Positions 22,001 through 33,620 of a DNA stretch of 64,000 nucleotides are shown in pieces. Each line of letters starts with the position of its first letter. Within the stretch, counting starts at the first letter, position 1. The stretch lies in assembly GCA_032622095.1 (NCBI GenBank), contig CP136063.1:12749814-12813813 (forward strand), in the 5' to 3' direction. The DNA comes from Siphonodentalium dalli (Eukaryota > Mollusca > Scaphopoda > Gadilida > Siphonodentaliidae). Position numbers and translations under genes: made by a program. A model generated the notes under the pieces. That model searched no databases. It was not told the DNA's origin and was given only the letters and a program-made list of their open reading frames with translations.

Positions 22001-24000
22001 TGGTAAGTTTCCAATGACCTGGAAAAAGGCAAACGTCATCCCTATCTTCAAAAAAGGCGACCCAGCCGATTCCGCAAATTACCGTCCAATATCTCTCCTT
22101 CCGACATTAGGCAAAATCTTCGAAAAAGTGGTCATACAACATATTATGACATACTTCACGGAAAATAATTTGTTATATAATCACCAGTCTGGCCATAGTA
22201 CAACATACCAGTTAATAGAACTATATCACAACCTGTGCCATAGTCTCGACAACAGCCTCTATACGTGTGCAGTATTTTTTGATATATCAAAGGCATTCGA
22301 GAGAGTATGGCACAGGGGGCTGCTATATAAATTGGAACAATATGGAGTCTCTGGAAATCTCTTAGAATGGCTAAAAGATTATCTGTTCAATCGCAAACAA
22401 AGGGTCTTAGTGAACAACTCCTTCTCAAATTTTGAAGTTATCCCAGCGGGTGTCCCTCAAGGCTCAATTATTGGCCCTTTCCTATTTTTAGTTTACATAA
22501 ACGACCTCCCTGATCACATTAATGCAACCACAAGAATGTACGCGGACGATACTTGCCTTATGACTACCCATTATGACATCGATATCCTAACCAAGAACAT
22601 GAACGATGATCTTGAAAGAGTCGCAGACTGGGCAAATAAATGGCTAGTTAAATTTAACCCAACGAAAACTAGGGCAATTTCATTTTCCCTTACAAATAAC
22701 AACGTGACCCCGAATTTAAAATTCGAACAAGAAAATGTATTATTTACAAACTCACACAAACATCTTGGACTTGAAATACAATCGAATCTAAACTGGAACA
22801 CTCATATAAATACAATAGCAAACAAAGCAACATCTCGTCTCTCACAATTAAGAAGACTGAAGTACGACATAGACCGAAAGTCGCTTGAAAAAATATACAC
22901 AGCATATATATTACCAATTATAGACTATGCCGATGTAGTGTGGGGCACAGCAACAGATTACTTATTAAAAAAGTTCGATGACATACACAAGGATGCTGCA
23001 AGAATAGTAACAGGATTAACGCGTTCCGTAGATATAAATCGCTTGTTTGACGAAGTAGGATGGTCAAGGCTTGAAATTCGACGAGAACTCCACGAGTTGC
23101 ACACCATGTTTAAAATAATAAACAACCAAGTCCCCAATTACCTCACGCTCATGTTGCCACCCCGATCAAGACAAGTTGCCAGTAATCGATATGATATGCG
23201 CGAACCTGACAAATTCTATTCATACCGTTCGCATACAGAACATTTCAGAAACTCTTATTTACCTAAAAGTACGTTATCTTGGAATAAACTACCAAAGCCT
23301 ATTACAAATGTAAGTACTCTTCCTGAATTTAAGATGAATTTGAAATTAATTGACCCGCCCAAGAAACCTCCCCAATTCTTTATTAATGGTCCAAGAAAAC
23401 TAAGCATTTTACACTGCAGAATTCGCAACTATTGTAGTGAATTAAAATCAGATATGTGCAACAATTTTATCTCTGATACCTCTAAATGCACATGTGGATA
23501 CGAAGTCGAAGATGCCTTTCATTATTTCTTTGAGTGCCACCTGTATGCTACCGAAAGATGCGAACTCTTCAATAAGATTGCAGCCCACCAATTTATAATA
23601 TCTAACATTTCCTCCTTACTCACAGGGATATCATCAGAATCGAATCGACGCAATGAAATTCTTTTCCATTTTGTATATTCATACATTTCATCAACGAAAC
23701 GCTTTAATTAGGCCCCCTCCGCTAACAAATATAGGCGAGATCCTCCTTTGCGTTACAAATGTTGACTACCTCAGATGAAATTTCAAAAGCAGGATAGGAC
23801 CGACAGCAATCACAACCACACCATACATCATCCTGTATATATGTTATGTTCGTCATCTACTTTGTATTTGTTAAAATGTTAATGGGAGAGGGGCGGATTT
23901 AAGTTGTTAAAACTTGTGCCCCGATCCCTTGTGTAATATTATATTACAATAAAATATGTTTAAACAAAAAAAACAAAACAAAACAAAAAAAACAAAAAAA
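19067..24000 (+). mobile_element. CR1/Jockey-group LINE, apparently full length, inserted in the minisatellite
   Basis: A 4934-bp element. ATGTATTCTCAT occurs at 19055-19066 and again at 24001-24012, a perfect 12-bp target duplication. Removing the element and one copy restores the minisatellite phase. About 1.26 kb of 5' sequence without a convincing ORF1 precedes the endonuclease/RT ORF. The 3' end is an A-rich tail with interspersed C (aaacaaaac words, 23957-24000). One in-frame stop at 21573 disables the ORF. Confidence 0.93.
20331..23711 (+). pseudogene. LINE ORF2: endonuclease plus reverse transcriptase, one premature stop
   Basis: One frame from Met 20331 to the stop at 23709-23711, broken only by a TAA at 21573-21575. 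A hydrophobic stretch (LPLIILVISMLLL, residues 45-57) leads into SVHSNPGP (61-68), a 2A-like motif without its usual D and E. The endonuclease follows from about 82 (FTETHLD, YRSD, GDFNSN, SDHY). After the stop, the RT has FFDISKAFERV, VPQGSIIGP and the catalytic YADD, plus a terminal C-x-C...H-x4-C cluster (CTCGYEVEDAFHYFFEC) that looks zinc-binding. These domains nick the target and copy the RNA. The stop lies in the linker between endonuclease and RT. The clade is judged CR1/Jockey group from motifs only. Confidence 0.9.
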
Positions 24001-24540
24001 ATGTATTCTCATATGTCTCGTCAGGTTACCGTGATAACCCCGGTATGTATGCTCGCATGTCTCGTCATGTTACCGTGAGATCCCCGATATGTATTCTCGT
24101 ATGTCTCGCCAGTTTATCGTGAGGTCCCCAGTATGTATTCTCGTATGTCTCGTCAGGTTATCGTGAGGTCCCCGGTATGTATTCTCGTATGTCTCGTCAG
24201 GTTACCGTGGGGTCCCCGGTATGTATTAGCGTGTGTCTCACTGTCTCGTCATGTTACCGTGAGATCCCGGGTATGTATTCTCGTATGACTCGTCATGTTA
24301 CCATGAGGTCCCCGGTATATATTAGCGTGCGTCTCGCCAGGTTACCGTGAGGTCCCCGGTATGTATTATCGTATGTCTCGCCAGTTTATCGTCAGATCGC
24401 CGGTATGTATTCTCGTATGTCTCGTCATGTTACCAGGAGGTCCCCGGTATGTATTAGCGTGTGTCTCACTGTCTCGTCAGGTTACCGTGAGATCCCGGGT
24501 ATGTATTCTCGTATGTCCCGTCACGTTAATCTTATTGTTG
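24001..24540 (-). repeat. Zinc-finger-derived 46-bp minisatellite, right part of copy B
   Basis: About a dozen units of gtatgtctcgtcaggttacc plus gtgaggtccccggtatgtattctc, with occasional insertions such as tcactgtctcg. Minus-strand translation of a unit gives [13 protein letters not shown]-like residues, matching the end of a C2H2 finger and its linker. It runs directly into the decayed 3' fingers of gene B. Confidence 0.8.
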
Positions 24541-26034
<1,494 letters not shown>

Positions 26035-26168
26035 TATATGAGGTTAACGTGTGGATTGTCAATAGCAATATGAGGTTAACAGGTCAGGGAGAACCCAAAA
26101 TCGATGTACTAAACCTCGATTTGTGTAAAAAACCTCGATGGAGGTTCTTCGAGACCATGTCACCACTG

Positions 26169-26322
26169 GTGATATAGTGTGGAGTATTTCATCTGATACC
26201 TATGTGAGGCCAAATTCACATTTAATAATTAATTGTGCTTGATTGCGCTTAAGCACAATTAATTATTAAATGTGAATTTGGCCTCCAATAGGTGTAAGAT
26301 GAAATACTCCACACTATATCAC
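26169..26322. repeat. Near-perfect hairpin, arms of about 70 bases
   Basis: gtgatatagtgtggagtatt at the left is mirrored by its complement at the right end, with few mismatches along the arms. The loop is near gattgcgctt at about 26242-26251. It lies between the element terminus and the satellite, and could be a separate palindromic MITE. Confidence 0.85.
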
Positions 26323-26365
26323 TTACATATGGAGCCCCGGAGGTGACATCCGAATTTTTTTTTTT

Positions 26366-27550
26366 AAGTCGTGGCCACGAGAATAAAGTCGTGGCCACGA
26401 GCATATGAAGTCGTGGCCACGAGAATATGAGGTCGTGGCCACGAGACTACGAAGTCGTGGGCACGAGAATAAAGTCGTGGCCACGAGAATAAAGTCGTGG
26501 GCACGAGAATAAAGTCGTGGCCACGAGCATATGAAGTCGTGGCCACGAGAATATGAGGTCGTGGCCACGAGACTACGAAGTCGTGGGCACGAGAATAAAG
26601 TCGTGGCCACGAGAATAAAGTCGTGGGCACGAGAATAATGTCGTGGCCACGAGAATAAAGTCGTGGCCACAAGCATAAAGTCGTGGCCACGAGAATAATG
26701 TCGTGGCCACGAGAATATAGTCGTGGCCACGAGAATATGAAGTCGTGCCCACGAGAATATGAAGTCGTGCCCACGAGACTACGAAGTCGTGGGCACGAGA
26801 ATAAAGTTGTGGCCACGAGAATAAAGTCGTGGCCACGAGCATAAAGTCGTGGCCACGAGAATAATGTCGTGGCCACGAGAATATAGTCGTGGCCACGAGA
26901 ATATGAAGTCGTGCCCACGAGAATATGAAGTCGTGCCCACGAGACTATGAAGTCGTGGCCACGAGAATATGGTCGTGCCCACGAGAATATGAAGTCGTGC
27001 CCACGAGACTATGAAGTCGTGGCCACGAGAATATGGTCGTGGCCACGAGAATAAAGTCGTGGCCACGAGATTGTGAAGTCGTGGCCACGAGACTGTGAAG
27101 TCGTGGCCACGAGAATATGAAGTCGTGGCCACGAGAATAAAGTCGTGGCCACGAGAATAAAGTCGTGGTCACGAGAATATGGTCGTGGCCACGAGAATAA
27201 AGTCGTGGCCACGACTTTATTCTCGTGGCCACGACTTTATTCTCGTGGCCACGACTTCATATTCTCGTGGCCACGACTTCATATTCTCGTGGCCACGACT
27301 ATATTCTCGTGGCCACGACATTATTGTCGTGGCCACGACTTTATGCTCGTGGCCACGACTTTATTCTCGTGGCCACGACATTATTCTCGTGCCCACGACT
27401 TTATTCTCGTGGCCACGACTTTATTCTCGTGCCCACGACTTCGTAGTCTCGTGGCCACGACCTCATATTCTCGTGGCCACGACTTCATATGCTCGTGGCC
27501 ACGACTTCATATTCTCGTGGCCACGACTTTATTCTCGTGGCCACGACTTA
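26366..27550. repeat. Inverted satellite arrays of a 12-bp palindrome TCGTGGCCACGA
   Basis: Units of 20-22 bases: the palindrome followed by a short directional spacer (GAATAAAG or GAATATGAAG). Up to 27208 the spacers point one way and after it they point the other, so the block is an inverted repeat with its axis inside one palindrome (27208/27209). Roughly 55 units are estimated. The left arm is longer (about 843 versus 342 bases). The array is flanked by its own inverted repeat (gccccggaggtgacatccga at about 26334-26353 and its complement near 27568-27587). Confidence 0.93.
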
Positions 27551-27859
27551 AAATAAACAAATCGGATGTCACCTCCGGGGCTCCATACTTACACTATATT
27601 ACTTCCATTAGTATCATATTTGGTTTAGAGTGTTTCCCCTTATATCATGGGTGTATGTTTTGACCACTGATCACATGGTCTCGAAGAACCTCGATCGAGG
27701 TTTTTCACACAAATCGAGGTTTAGTAGCGACAACAGTGTTCCGGCCATTTCCGGTTTCTCAATCTGTGAATGAGGAAAACGTGTCTTTTTGCAGAGCTCA
27801 AAAGTTATATAAATTCAATAAATTATTGGATAAACTACTTACTTTTCTGTTTAAAATAG

Positions 27860-29150
27860 GTAAATGGACAATCGGAGTGTGCACCAGACAATTGTAATCG
27901 AGTTTCAGGTGAAATATTGTCAACTGTAAGTGAAATAAATTCCGTTTGACTTTTGTTGTGTGGCCACCATTTTGATGTCGATAAATGACCACATCGAACT
28001 TTGCTTTGATTTTGTAACAAGTTATACGTTAAAATTTTAGAATACAAATAAATGACAATGCACAATAAATATTGGCATTAATGTTGGACAAGGTTGTATT
28101 CCATGTTATTATTTTTTTGCAGGTAATAATCGTCTGAAAAAGTAGCCTATTTTCGTGCATAAAAAAGTTAAAGGAATCATCAGTAACATCCAGTAACTCA
28201 CGTGCCATTTTATTGGTAATCCAATTGGCTATGGAATGCATATTTTTATTTATTTTTTTACTAGAATTTTCATTGTGTTTTGACTTAGTAAATACCACTA
28301 CCCAACAAGAATCAACGTTATTTACATTGTGCAGCAATGGTATGGAGGGAATAGAAGTTCTACCAACATGCCTATGAATTAAGTTCTCTAGCCACAGTAG
28401 AATTCTTCAATGTGCATTAACTGCCTAAATTATCAATTTGATTGATTATAATGATCTGGCTTGCGCCTCTAGGGGAAGTTCTGCCCAAATTTTTAATTTG
28501 ATTGGCTACGGGTGGTGTTAAGGATCTGGCAAGTGCCTCCAGCGGAAGTTCTGCCCAAATTCTCGGGAAACAACAATGCTAGTATATATAGTAGGCCTAC
28601 ACGTGTTGGCGACAACAGAAGTCTGGTCAGACCTGTCACTGAACAAACTTGTAATTTTTGTAGCGATTTAAAGAGTATAAAAAAAGTATTAAATAAAGCG
28701 TTGAACAGGCAACACACCGGGATGTGAACCAGACAATTGTAATTAAGTTTGAGGTGCAATTTTGTCAAAGATAATATATTGAAACAAATTTAGTTTAATT
28801 TAATAGTGTTGTGGTGGCTGTCATTTTGACGAATGACCATAACAAATAATGATTTGATTATGTATATAACCATTTAGACATTAAATAATTAAAATGTTGG
28901 GGGAATAATAAGTAACAGTGCACAATGAACATTGATATTAATCATAGACATGGCCAAATTCCAAGCCTATTTTCATGCAAAAAAAATGAACAAATATTCA
29001 ATAACTTTCATGCCATGTAATTGGTAATCCAATTCGCTATGGAGTACATAACTTTATTTTTGTAGGCATTTTAATCGTGTTATGACTTAGTTAATGCCGA
29101 TGTCCATCAAAAATCAATGCTGTTGACATTCTGCTCATATCCTTCCCAAA
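27860..29150. repeat. Direct duplication of about 450 bp inside the foldback-like element
   Basis: 27860-28330 and 28690-29150 share blocks in the same order: ccagacaattgtaat, aattttgtcaa-like, ccattttgatg, ttggtaatccaattggctatgg, gtgttttgacttagt. The part between has its own small repeat (ggaagttctgcccaaatt near 28475 and 28545). No protein is recognised. The rest up to 29987 is AT-rich with nothing identifiable. Confidence 0.7.
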
Positions 29151-30023
29151 GACATTAACATTTGCCTCACACAAGAGAACATAATATATTGTGAGCAACA
29201 TTTTAGGCTAGACAACTTCCTGTTTACATTGTTTGAGCATGTTCATGTAAATCTGCGGGTAAAAGAAAGCCCAAGATTGAGGTACTACATGTATTCCATG
29301 ATTTAGGTACAACATACATATCAACTCAAATGTTAGTAAATTTTCATTTGTGAAAAGAAAGTATGTGGTAGTTTCTTAAAACTATTCTAGCAAATACTCA
29401 TTGATGAGTAGTGACCCCTAAGGGAATGCTCAGATAATATTGAAGTTTAACAAATCAAATGATAGGTTGTAATTGTTGAACTTATTATCTGAACATTGCC
29501 TGGCGATTGTCTTCGTTGTTGTCTCATGTCAATCAACCTCCGGGTTAAATTTAACCAAATTTCTCAGGCATATACAAGTTTTCAACCAATCATTCTACAT
29601 TTATTAGTGTTATTGCTGGAAACCAAATATATAACATACAATCTTCACATATCCTAACTGAAAATAGACAATTGATGTTACAAGCTTTTTGTCCCTTAAT
29701 ACACCACCACGACCAACAGACTAATGTAGGAGAGATATTACTACACTGAATTATGAGTGGAAAGCACATTAGCAGTGTCCACAGACATTATTTGGCAACT
29801 TCTGGCTGACATAATGAGTTGACAGAATTTTTTTTTCGAAGACCAAATTAAAAAAAATTGGCAAAAAAACAATATTCATAGGAATTTATTTTTTTTGCTT
29901 TCTATATGATGGTAGATGTCTCTGGCTTTGAAAAACATTGAAAATTTGATCGTCACTTGATTTTTTTCAAAAACTTGTGTCATCGCTAGGTTTAGTACAT
30001 CGATTTTGGGTTCTCCCTGACCT

Positions 30024-30258
30024 GGTTAACGTGTGGATTCTCCTAGATATCTGTGTATATATCATAAAGCGACAGTCATAAATACGAACCGAATTCCATT
30101 AACACAATGTTACAACAAAGACTCACGAAGCAGTTGATAGATTTTCACGTCGAACATAGGAAAGACTCATGTTGAATGTTAATGTTCAATGCGTCTCGAA
30201 ATGTGGTTTCGTTCAGTAGAACCATTTAAAAAACGATAAATTCATGTCCAAATTCATA
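30024..30258 (-). other. Displaced 5' flank of zinc-finger gene B
   Basis: Matches the flank of gene A (8013-8202). It also contains AAGCGACAGTC (about 30066-30076), which is found 40-110 bases upstream of C (48942-48952) and D (53572-53582). It now lies 4 kb from gene B because of the foldback-like insertion. A promoter or 5' UTR role is inferred from position only. Confidence 0.5.
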
Positions 30259-32489
30259 TACGGCAGTAAGTATGGACAACCCAAAACACGTACACGTATA
30301 TTTCGTGGGAGCTATAGCTACTAGTGCCTATATTTCCTGCCAACTTTGGATACATGATCACATCAGTACGTATGAACGACATGTCTCTATTCCGAAGATT
30401 CGCTATTCCTAAGGTTCACTATTCCAAAGATTTGTGTTATTTTGATAACACACTTCCAACAACAAAACCAGGTGACACTTCAGCACAAAACACATCGGTA
30501 ACTCTACAAAAAACATGTCCACAGTTTATTACAAATAGATAAGTTGATAATACAATGTTAGAGAGCTTCGTATTTCAAATGCACGGTACATGGATATAAT
30601 ATGGCACACATTTTGTTCCCCGAATTGTTTTTCTTCGGGCGACTATTAAAATAGCCGTCAGTAAATGGTTGACGGATGATATCTTTAGTTCCGGTTAATA
30701 TATCAAAAGAAAATTTCATATATGAGTTCGTCAGACCAAAATACAGGTCAAGTTCGAATATGCGTTTGCACCGCTTATTTGCGAGAGTTATGGCCCTATT
30801 CCGACTTAGAATCTTGTAATGTTCTGGTTTCCGGATGATAACTTCAGCCAAATATGGTATGTGAGTTTATCAGACCAAAATACAGCTCAAGTTCAAATTG
30901 CCCATTTTTGCGAGAGTTATTGCCCTTTTTCGACTTAGCGGTCGCGTGCTAACGGGTGCGGTCGGCTTTTGGTAGGACCCATGGTAGTAACCCAACGCCG
31001 ACGGTGTATGTGCCACGCACACATATACACACCTATATACACACCTATACACACAAATAGATCAGTGTATATACACACATATAATGTTGCAATGTTTGAA
31101 CAATCTTACAATACATAGTTTACGAAAAAATAATTGTGTATAGTGCGCGTGTATAATGTGGCCCAAATTATAAAATTCCATGGTCCCATTTAGGTTTTAT
31201 GGGCTTTCCAGTTGTTTAGTTTAAAGTCGAACTGCGCGATCAGAAGGCCGGTCACCTGTTTATTAGTTTAAAAGTCGAACTGCGCGATCATGAGTCCGGT
31301 CATCGATAAACAGTGTAGTTGGGAATTTTAATTTAGTTTATTGTCCCTTACATTATTATGCCAATAATGCTGATTTTTGTTTTGTGACAAGCTAATGATA
31401 ATTACCAATTCCAATATTATGTTAATAATGTTGATTTTTGATTTGTGACAAGCTTCATCAATTACCAATTAAAACAAATTAAAAGATAATTTGTTAGTCT
31501 TATATTTCAACTTTTATAGAGAGTTTTCGTTCTGCAGCCCACTGTTGGTTGTGTTGTGATGGTATTATAGTTGCAGTATGTAATAATTATGGCCGCGTTA
31601 ATTGCTTTTGATCTTTGGGTATGAACAGTGGCTGGACCAGGCACTCTTGACGAGAACACAATACCTCCGATTTTTTATCCGCATTTAGAAGCTTTCTGGT
31701 GTGGTGATTGAGAGTTAACTGCAGTGATAAGCCGTAGTTGTTTGTAATAATTCGAAGGATTAGTTGTTTTAAAGGAATTCTGAGGGAGTGAATTCATGTA
31801 ACCAATATATTTTATATTATGATTTATATGTATGGCTAATAATATGATCTTCATGGCATTACCATTTCTGATTATGGTTTCTTGTAAAATACTGATGTCG
31901 CACAACTACCATTAGATGAATCACTGCTGTTAGTTTATCGTGAACATTCGTTCCTAAATAAGGAGTATTTAAATGTTTACTATGTGTACCTAGTTCAGAC
32001 GCTATGTTGTGGTACAATCGGCATGGGCGAACGTTTTGCTAATGCTAATTAACCGTTACATTCCTCCCGTAAGCAAAGTACCTTCGTACTCGTAGGTCAG
32101 CTCGATTCACTGAAATAAGTACAAACTACATGTATGTTTTATGTTAAAATATAATTACACTTGCTGTCAATGCATGCATGTTTAGGTATGCGACTGCTAG
32201 ATACTAAAACTGATATCGCGGTTGTTACTCTGATTTTACAATACATAGATAACAGATAACAATATTTCCAAATAGACAATGATGAATAACTCTTATATGG
32301 AAAGACCGAACAATACCATGAGGAAATGTAATACCAATACCAATTTCATTGGGACCCGAGCACTGCTGGTCAAGTTATGAACTGAATAGATATCGGGCGG
32401 ACAAAATCTCCAACATTTCCAGATAAACGAATATGAATAACTCTATCTCAATCGTACGTGCGATCTCGGATAAACCCGTAATAACAGAG
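30259..32489. other. Non-coding interval with short duplicated segments
   Basis: No gene is seen. Two related segments (30720-30820 and 30865-30940) share gaccaaaatacaggtcaag and gcgagagttatggccc, probably a dispersed repeat. Two small tandem duplications follow: about 31215-31310 (agtcgaactgcgcgatca twice) and 31345-31480 (ttatg-caataatg-tgatttttg...gtgacaagct twice, about 70 bp apart). The remainder is AT-rich without recognisable content. Confidence 0.5.
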
Positions 32490-32570
32490 AACCCCACATT
32501 GACTACAGCAGACGACACTCCACAGTGCAAGCTTCCATCTGCGTGAGGCTCCATGTGGGTTAATTTTTAT
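32490..32570 (-). pseudogene. Small fragment of the unknown ORF family
   Basis: The bases around cagtgcaagcttccatctgc and gtgaggctccatgtgggtta resemble the 5' end of the pseudogenes at 6370-6440 and 18310-18390. Minus-strand reading starts MEPHADGSLH, compared with MQPRTDGSMH there. It is only a fragment, followed by the same AT-rich spacer and gagaatgcattgg words. Confidence 0.4.
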
Positions 32571-32739
32571 TTTTTTTATGAAAGTTGTATAGGTCGCCTT
32601 GCATATATAAGAGAATGCATTGGACAAACAATTTTGTCTAATTTTTTATTAATTGTTTTTTATTCTATATTAATTTTTACTATTTCTTACATTTGTCAAA
32701 AACAAAACTGATTATCCCATAGCCCAGCAAACATTCCGG

Positions 32740-33133
32740 CGCCGTAACGGTACCAATTCGGTGACTGCCACGGTACCGGATTTACGGCACCTTTCGTCCC
32801 GTGAAGGTACCGCTTTTGCACACCGGGTCGGTACCGAATCGGCACACTGTTTCGGCACCGAAAATACGGTACCAAACCGACACCAAATATTGCAGTACTT
32901 TATAATGCCCTGGTCATATCCAAGGAATTGATTAATCAGCAACCAAAATATGCCTCCAGTATTCTCCCACCATGTATATAGGAAGAGCCGGTATCGATTC
33001 GATATGTTTCGCCACCGAGAATACGGCACCCTTTCGTCACCGGAAACACGGCACAGAGTCGACACCATATTTTTCAGTACTTTAAAATGCCCTATATAAT
33101 CGTCATACCCCAGGAATTGATAATATTAGCAAC

Positions 33134-33220
<87 letters not shown>

Positions 33221-33620
33221 AGCCGGTATCGATTCGACATGTTTCGGTACCGAGAATACGGCACCGTTCGGCACCGAGAATACGGCACCGAGTCGACACC
33301 ATACATTTCACTACTTTAAAATACCCTATGTAATTATAATACCCCAGGAATTGATAATATTAGCAACCAAATTTATATATATATAGAGAGCCGGTATCGA
33401 TCCGACATGTTTCGGTACCGAGAACACGGCACCGTTTCTTCACCGAGAATACGGCACCGACTCGACACCATATTTGCAGTATTTTAAATTAATGACCTAT
33501 GAAATTGTCATATCCCAGGAATTGATTTATTAGCAACAAAATATGGATTCAATATTCTCTCACCATACATGCATATACTCATGCCATATATAGAGCCCGG
33601 CATTGATCTGACATGTTTAG
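32740..33620. repeat. Tandem repeat, four to five diverged units of about 170-240 bp
   Basis: Each unit has agccggtatcgattcgacat, then ggcaccgagaatacggcacc, a cgacaccatatt block, agtactttaaaatgccct, and ccaggaattgataatattag. Unit starts are near 32985, 33221, 33388 and 33594, with an older unit before 32985. One unit holds the AT/GT microsatellite. No coding content is seen. Confidence 0.8.
33137..33220. repeat. (AT)n then (GT)10 microsatellite
   Basis: About 32 AT dinucleotides (33137-33200) run directly into ten GT (33201-33220), inside one unit of the tandem repeat above. It is likely to be length-variable. Confidence 0.97.

Larger units (their letters stand above)
26081..30023. mobile_element. 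Foldback-like DNA element with palindromic satellite arms, 3.9 kb
   Basis: Perfect 36-bp terminal inverted repeats (26081-26116 and 29988-30023), starting AGGTCAGGGAGAACCCAAAA. GGTTAAC flanks both sides (26074-26080 and 30024-30030). The flanks then continue the 5' region of zinc-finger gene B, and copy A has the site without the element. Inside are a second inverted repeat pair (26107-26165 versus 27672-27726, with cgaggttcttcgagacca), a 154-base hairpin, a large inverted satellite (26366-27550) and a direct duplication of about 450 bp. No transposase was found. Foldback and Galileo elements also have TIRs built of tandem repeats, and Galileo makes 7-bp duplications; kinship is only suggested. 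Confidence 0.85.

Noticed and set aside
26366-27550. CRISPR-like look (palindromic repeats at regular spacing)
   Set aside because: The spacers are near-identical and only about 8-10 bases, the array is inverted, and the surroundings are clearly animal nuclear DNA without cas genes.
26323-27663. Several open frames of 67-184 codons with repeating FSWPRLYSRGHD-type residues on both strands
   Set aside because: They are translations of the palindromic satellite. The palindrome reads the same on both strands, so open frames appear on both; there is no start-context or codon evidence for a protein.
26081-30023. Helitron interpretation of the 3.9-kb element
   Set aside because: It has perfect terminal inverted repeats and a flanking duplication, while Helitrons lack both and end in CTRR after a hairpin.
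33087-33386. Open frames rich in YIYIYI and THTHTH
   Set aside because: They are direct translations of the (AT)n(GT)n microsatellite.
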